A stretch of 64,000 nucleotides of DNA, from NCBI GenBank assembly GCA_037576215.1, contig JBANDB010000010.1:186001-250000 (forward strand), read 5' to 3'. Of the stretch, positions 60,535 to 64,000 are shown one piece after another. Positions within the stretch are counted from its first letter, which is position 1. Each line of letters begins with the position of its first letter. Under the pieces are notes generated by a model. It saw nothing but the letters and a program-made list of their open reading frames with translations, had not been told where the DNA came from and did no database searches. The stretch comes from Armillaria gallica (taxonomy: Eukaryota; Basidiomycota; Agaricomycetes; Agaricales; Physalacriaceae). The position numbers and the translations under genes are program-made.

Positions 60535-61974
60535 ATGTCTTTCCAGTCCAACACCTCTGCTCAGCCCATCATGCCTGCACCAATTGTTGGCAACTTCTTT
60601 GCTGCAGTTTATGGCGCGCCGAGCTTCGACTACGTATACTGCTTGATCATGCAGCCTGCAGAAACGACCCCAAACATCGTCACCTTGAGGCGTACCGATT
60701 TGTCGGGTACTACCTTGCAAATTAGTCCGTTCAGCTCTGCCTATGGACATCGCGATTCCAAGATTGCTGCAAACAGGGTAAGTTTATCTATCCATTGTTA
60801 TAACCGCGCGCGCGGACTACTTATTTTGGCACAGCGCGACTTCTCGGAAACCAGTCAGCAATCTTCTATCTTCTACCAAGGCTACAACGGAAACTTGTTT
60901 GAGTGGAGGATTGATAAGAATGGAGGCCGTGCGCATATCGGCGTCAATACCATACCAGAGACCACCAGCGACAGTGCGATTGCGCCAGTAATGGGATCGT
61001 CTCTCGCATCGGTGACTACTGGTCAAGATTATCAGACCGCCTTCTTGTTTTATCAAGCACCTGACAATGTAAGATAGTATTTCCTTGCCTCAGACGGTAT
61101 GACATTGACTTGTGTCTCTTCGCAGAGGATTTGTGAGTTTGTGTAGCACCCTTTATCGATATTTTGCTCACATGAAAGCAGACTACGTGTATCAGAAAGC
61201 GTTCGGACAATGGAGCTTCCCTTCCCTTGTCACTTATGACCCGGCAATGGCGCGAACGACCCTTTCGGCCTTTTCGTGGACCGGTATGCATCCTTCTCAT
61301 ATCGCTTGGCAATGGTCCATAGTCTAATTGAGTGACATCTCAGAAACAGATCCGTACACCGGAACCGATACCGTTGACTGTGTTGGTATCATGTACAACC
61401 AGGCTCCCGGCCGCTATGTGGTCCACACGAGGCGAGAGTTGCGAAACGGTTTAAACGTCTTGATTCCTAAGTTCGAGCCTGTATCCGGGTTCAATGGTCC
61501 GGTCATGCGCGGACCTTTCGCCACAATTCATATGGGGGCTCAAAATAGCGCCAACAATCAATACCGACTCTTCAGTCAGCCTCAGGAAGATCCGTCGAGG
61601 CTCTTCCGAGGACAGGTCTCTCAAGGCGGCAAGTTTTTGGATACGTCCTTGGTGCCCAATACTACTGGCGTTAGGACACCTGCACGTGGTAGTGAGTATT
61701 CTCTGGTTGCGGGAGTTCATACAAGTAACGCGGTCTGCTTGCAGCATCCATTGCCATTGTCTGCAATCCTTCTAATTCCGATAACACGAAACGCAGTAAG
61801 TCTATTTGAAAGGCATTGAAAGATGCGACCATCGACACTAACTACTTTGACGCAATCTTAGGAATCAGGGTGTTCTACTCCACTCCCGAGGGTCGTCTCT
61901 TATACAGCACCATGTATGACGACAGCGACATTTACAATTCTCTTCAACGTGGTGAACTCCAGCGTTCTTCGTGA
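60535..61974 (+). CDS. Lectin-like beta-propeller protein (fucose-lectin type, tentative)
   Basis: Exons joined by frame are 60535-60777, 60835-61068, 61126-61132 (7 nt), 61182 to about 61283, about 61349 to about 61691, about 61747 to 61794, and about 61862 to 61974. The protein repeatedly shows the pattern of a short beta-strand with FYQ/FYS followed by N/E-G-x-L/I-hydrophobic: SIFYQGYNGNLFEWRI, FLFYQAPDNRIYYVYQ, RVFYSTPEGRLLYSTMYDDS. This resembles the blades of AAL/PVL-type fungal lectins, which bind fucose or GlcNAc. No signal peptide is visible, as is usual for these cytoplasmic defence lectins. Upstream frame is open but the ATG at 60535 is the first good start. The family call is tentative. 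It neighbours a GH71 glucanase gene. Confidence 0.5.
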
Positions 61975-62640
61975 AGAAGATCACAGTAGAATGTCCGCGC
62001 GTATTCGTTCGGCTGGATGTTTATCAAATACGTTTCCGATGCCAAAGTCATGTATAGTGTAGCTCGTGTCAATTAAATAAAGTCTTGGTATCTTTGTGAA
62101 AAGAGGGCGACAGGGCTTAAGTATGGAAAACCGTGTCCAGAGGACGGCATAATTTGAACCGGCACCCAACCATCTCAAATTATAAGTACTTAGTTTATTG
62201 CGTATTTAGTATGCTTCTATCACTTTACGAAGGCAGGATATATGAGGAGTCAACCTTTATACACCGCATCATGTCTTCGAAGCGATACGCTACCATTTCC
62301 TTGACTTTAGATATCATATCAATCAGGCCCTCTGCCGCTTAGCATGGTGATAAAGTATTACCGATTACCATTAGAAGCTCAACATTTAGGTTGAAGGCCG
62401 ATAACAGAAGCATCTAATTCTGGCCGATATCTGCCTACCGTCGAACGAGTAGAGAAAAGGTTTGAAGGAATCATTTACAGTGTATATACAACAGTTACAA
62501 CAACACTAATTCCTACTTCTAACAAAGCGAACAAATATACGATGACCATCAATAAAGTGATAAACAGCGAGCAGGCAGGAATGCATAAGAATTGGGGACG
62601 TAATGCCTCACTGGCATTATGAAATAGATGTACGAGCCCA
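61975..62640. other. Intergenic between convergent genes
   Basis: There is no supported gene. A 9-bp perfect stem (ATAATTTGA / TCAAATTAT, 62149-62157 and 62175-62183) with a 17-nt loop lies here between the lectin-like gene and the glucanase gene, which converge. It could aid 3'-end formation but fungal genes do not depend on such hairpins. Confidence 0.45.
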
Positions 62641-64000
62641 TTATATATGGGATGTTGGGGCAGGCGTAGGAGTGCCGGTTGCAAAGATGGCAACAGTGGC
62701 AGGAGGGCTGGCGGGCAACGAGGGCTGAGCCGCACAGGCGACTTTGAGACCATTCCCGAAGTTAGCCAAGCCATCTGATCCAAGAGGGTCGGACGGCCCG
62801 GCGGGGACGGTGCCGACATAGGCGTTGAAGTTGTAGATGCCGCAAACACATTTTGTGACAATCTGCTTCAAACTTGTATCGCTAAAGACGGTCTTGCCGT
62901 TCCGGGTTAACCCAAAGGCTTGCGCACCGATGCCCATGGGCACGGAAAACCCGGCTGCACCGGCTGGAGCATCGTAGCTGTAATGTGTACCTCCGGAGTT
63001 TACGGTGACAGTACCGGGAGATTTGAGAAGGGACACGACGAAGACGCTGTCGCTCAGAGTCTCCCAGCCGTTCGGGCGACCATTGAAATAATTGCCACTG
63101 GCGTTGTTAGCCGGACCCATTGTTGTATCCGTGGAGTCGCAGTTAATATTCCGCGGGGTAGGTCGATACCAGTAGATGAGCTTCTCGTCGGTGATGTAGT
63201 TGGATACTGACTCAGAACCTGCTTTGTATGCAGCAATGAAAGGCTTTGACATTTCGAGCCAACCCGAATGAGGCCTACGATCATATTTACCATGAGACAA
63301 ATCATAAGACGTTAATGAAGTCGAATCACTGACATGTCATTAACCCATTTGGAGCCTCCGTCATCGGTGTGAGGGGAAGATAGTGGCCCAATATAGTGGG
63401 ATTCCCCGTAATCGTTCCACGTTTCGATTTCGACAAACTGAGGTGCCAACGCAAGGATGTCATTCCAGCGTTGGTACCACAGGAAGTCTCCCGGGAACAC
63501 CCAGTTCTTGCTGTAAGAAACTTCGGCTCCAAAATGAGTCGAGAACCACGGCGACGCAGCTAGATTAAAAACATGAGTCGGCGACTGATTTACTATTATT
63601 CGCGATTCGAAACGTACGAGAAATAAGGCTCTTATCGCCAATAGTTGACCGGTAGGAGTCGTCTCCGTCAATGACAGAGATCACAATACCTCCTTCAGGT
63701 GCCTTATTTCTGCCATCGTTGGGCCATGCCATCCAATTCAAGGCGCCATCTAACTTGGAAAAGTCTCCTTGTCCGGGATGGAAGTTCGGGGCCATGAAGA
63801 GATTCACTCCTGCAGTAGAGCGAACTTGATCAACGTTTAAGCCATCACCTTTTGTAAAAGTTGTCAATCAGTGACATGCAAAGCGACTTCGTGAAGTGAC
63901 GTACCCGCGAAAGAGGAGACAAATACTTTCCCGTTAATCTTCAGCTGCGCTGGTCTCGAAGCGTACTGGGCGATTTTCGAGCCAACACCCGTGGCATCGG
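62641..64000 (-). CDS. GH71 alpha-1,3-glucanase (mutanase), C-terminal part
   Basis: The gene enters from the right edge, so its N-terminus is missing. The visible part reads QYASRPAQLKINGKVFVSSF AG, then GLNVDQVRSTAGVNLFMAPN FHPGQGDFSKLDGALNWMAW. It continues GGIVISVIDGDDSY, SYSKNWVFPGDFLWYQRWND and QFVEIETWNDYGESHYIGPL, a hallmark of GH71. The C-terminal region (HYSYDAPAGAAGFSVPMGIG; KCVCGIYNFNAYVGTVPAGP) is the usual family end and stops at 62641-62643. At least three short introns occur. GH71 enzymes cut alpha-1,3-glucan in fungal cell walls, for remodelling, autolysis or attack on other fungi. No defect is seen in the visible part. Confidence 0.93.

Noticed and set aside
62141..62185. 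tRNA-like stretch on the minus strand (GGTTCAAAT)
   Set aside because: The T-loop-like string is part of a simple 9-bp hairpin; no T stem, anticodon arm or D arm can be drawn around it.

Overview
The window is nuclear DNA from a filamentous basidiomycete, most likely a mushroom-forming agaricomycete. The genes carry many short GT..AG introns, mostly 45-60 nt and some near 31-33 nt. The protein families fit: NADPH-P450 reductase, a GH71 alpha-1,3-glucanase, agaricomycete-type F-box/LRR relatives, a fungal 7TM receptor, a YccF/CAX vacuolar antiporter and a multicopy transposon-like protein. I saw no rRNA, no convincing tRNA and no CRISPR. Exon joins below come from reading splice signals and frame by eye.

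Layout. 0-5.6 kb: a decayed kinase-like gene, a small coiled-coil ORF with 33-bp repeats, one TATA-driven hypothetical gene, and gene-poor DNA. 5.6-12.8 kb: DDB1 (-) and a membrane-anchored SET protein (+) sharing a 167-bp divergent promoter, then She9/Mdm33 (-). 13.1-15.1 kb: an intact kinase-like gene, the full-length relative of the copy at the left edge, bracketed by two diverged direct repeats. 15.5-19.7 kb: cytochrome P450 reductase (-) and a HIT hydrolase (+). 19.9-22.4 kb: an F-box pseudogene and an F-box-like remnant. 23.9-28.0 kb: YPD1-type phosphotransfer protein, SDHAF1, and a CaiB/BaiF CoA-transferase of SUGCT type. 28.7-32 kb: a 7TM receptor, then gene-poor DNA with an orphan BAH-like fragment. 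32.3-35.8 kb: 2-oxoglutarate dehydrogenase E1. 36.8-46.3 kb (-): VNX1-type antiporter, an uncharacterised Ser-rich protein, and CHL1/DDX11 helicase. 46.4 kb: SDHAF4, divergent from CHL1 over 140 bp. 48.4-54.3 kb: a 1317-aa Ser/Pro-rich protein and a Lys-rich membrane-anchored protein. 54.8-60.2 kb: an F-box-like remnant and a 951-aa transposon-like gene with short inverted repeats on both sides. 60.5-64 kb: a lectin-like beta-propeller protein and the C-terminal part of a GH71 glucanase running off the right edge.

How the genes work together. Four mitochondrial genes meet at the succinyl-CoA/succinate node: KGD1 makes succinyl-CoA, SUGCT uses it as CoA donor, and SDHAF1 and SDHAF4 help assemble succinate dehydrogenase. 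They are interleaved within 21 kb. DDB1, the SET protein and CHL1 add a DNA-repair/chromatin theme. YPD1 and the 7TM receptor are signalling genes. The most unusual items are the kinase-like pair with its flanking repeats, the transposon-like gene, the multi-exon Ser/Pro-rich protein and a 7-nt microexon in the lectin-like gene.
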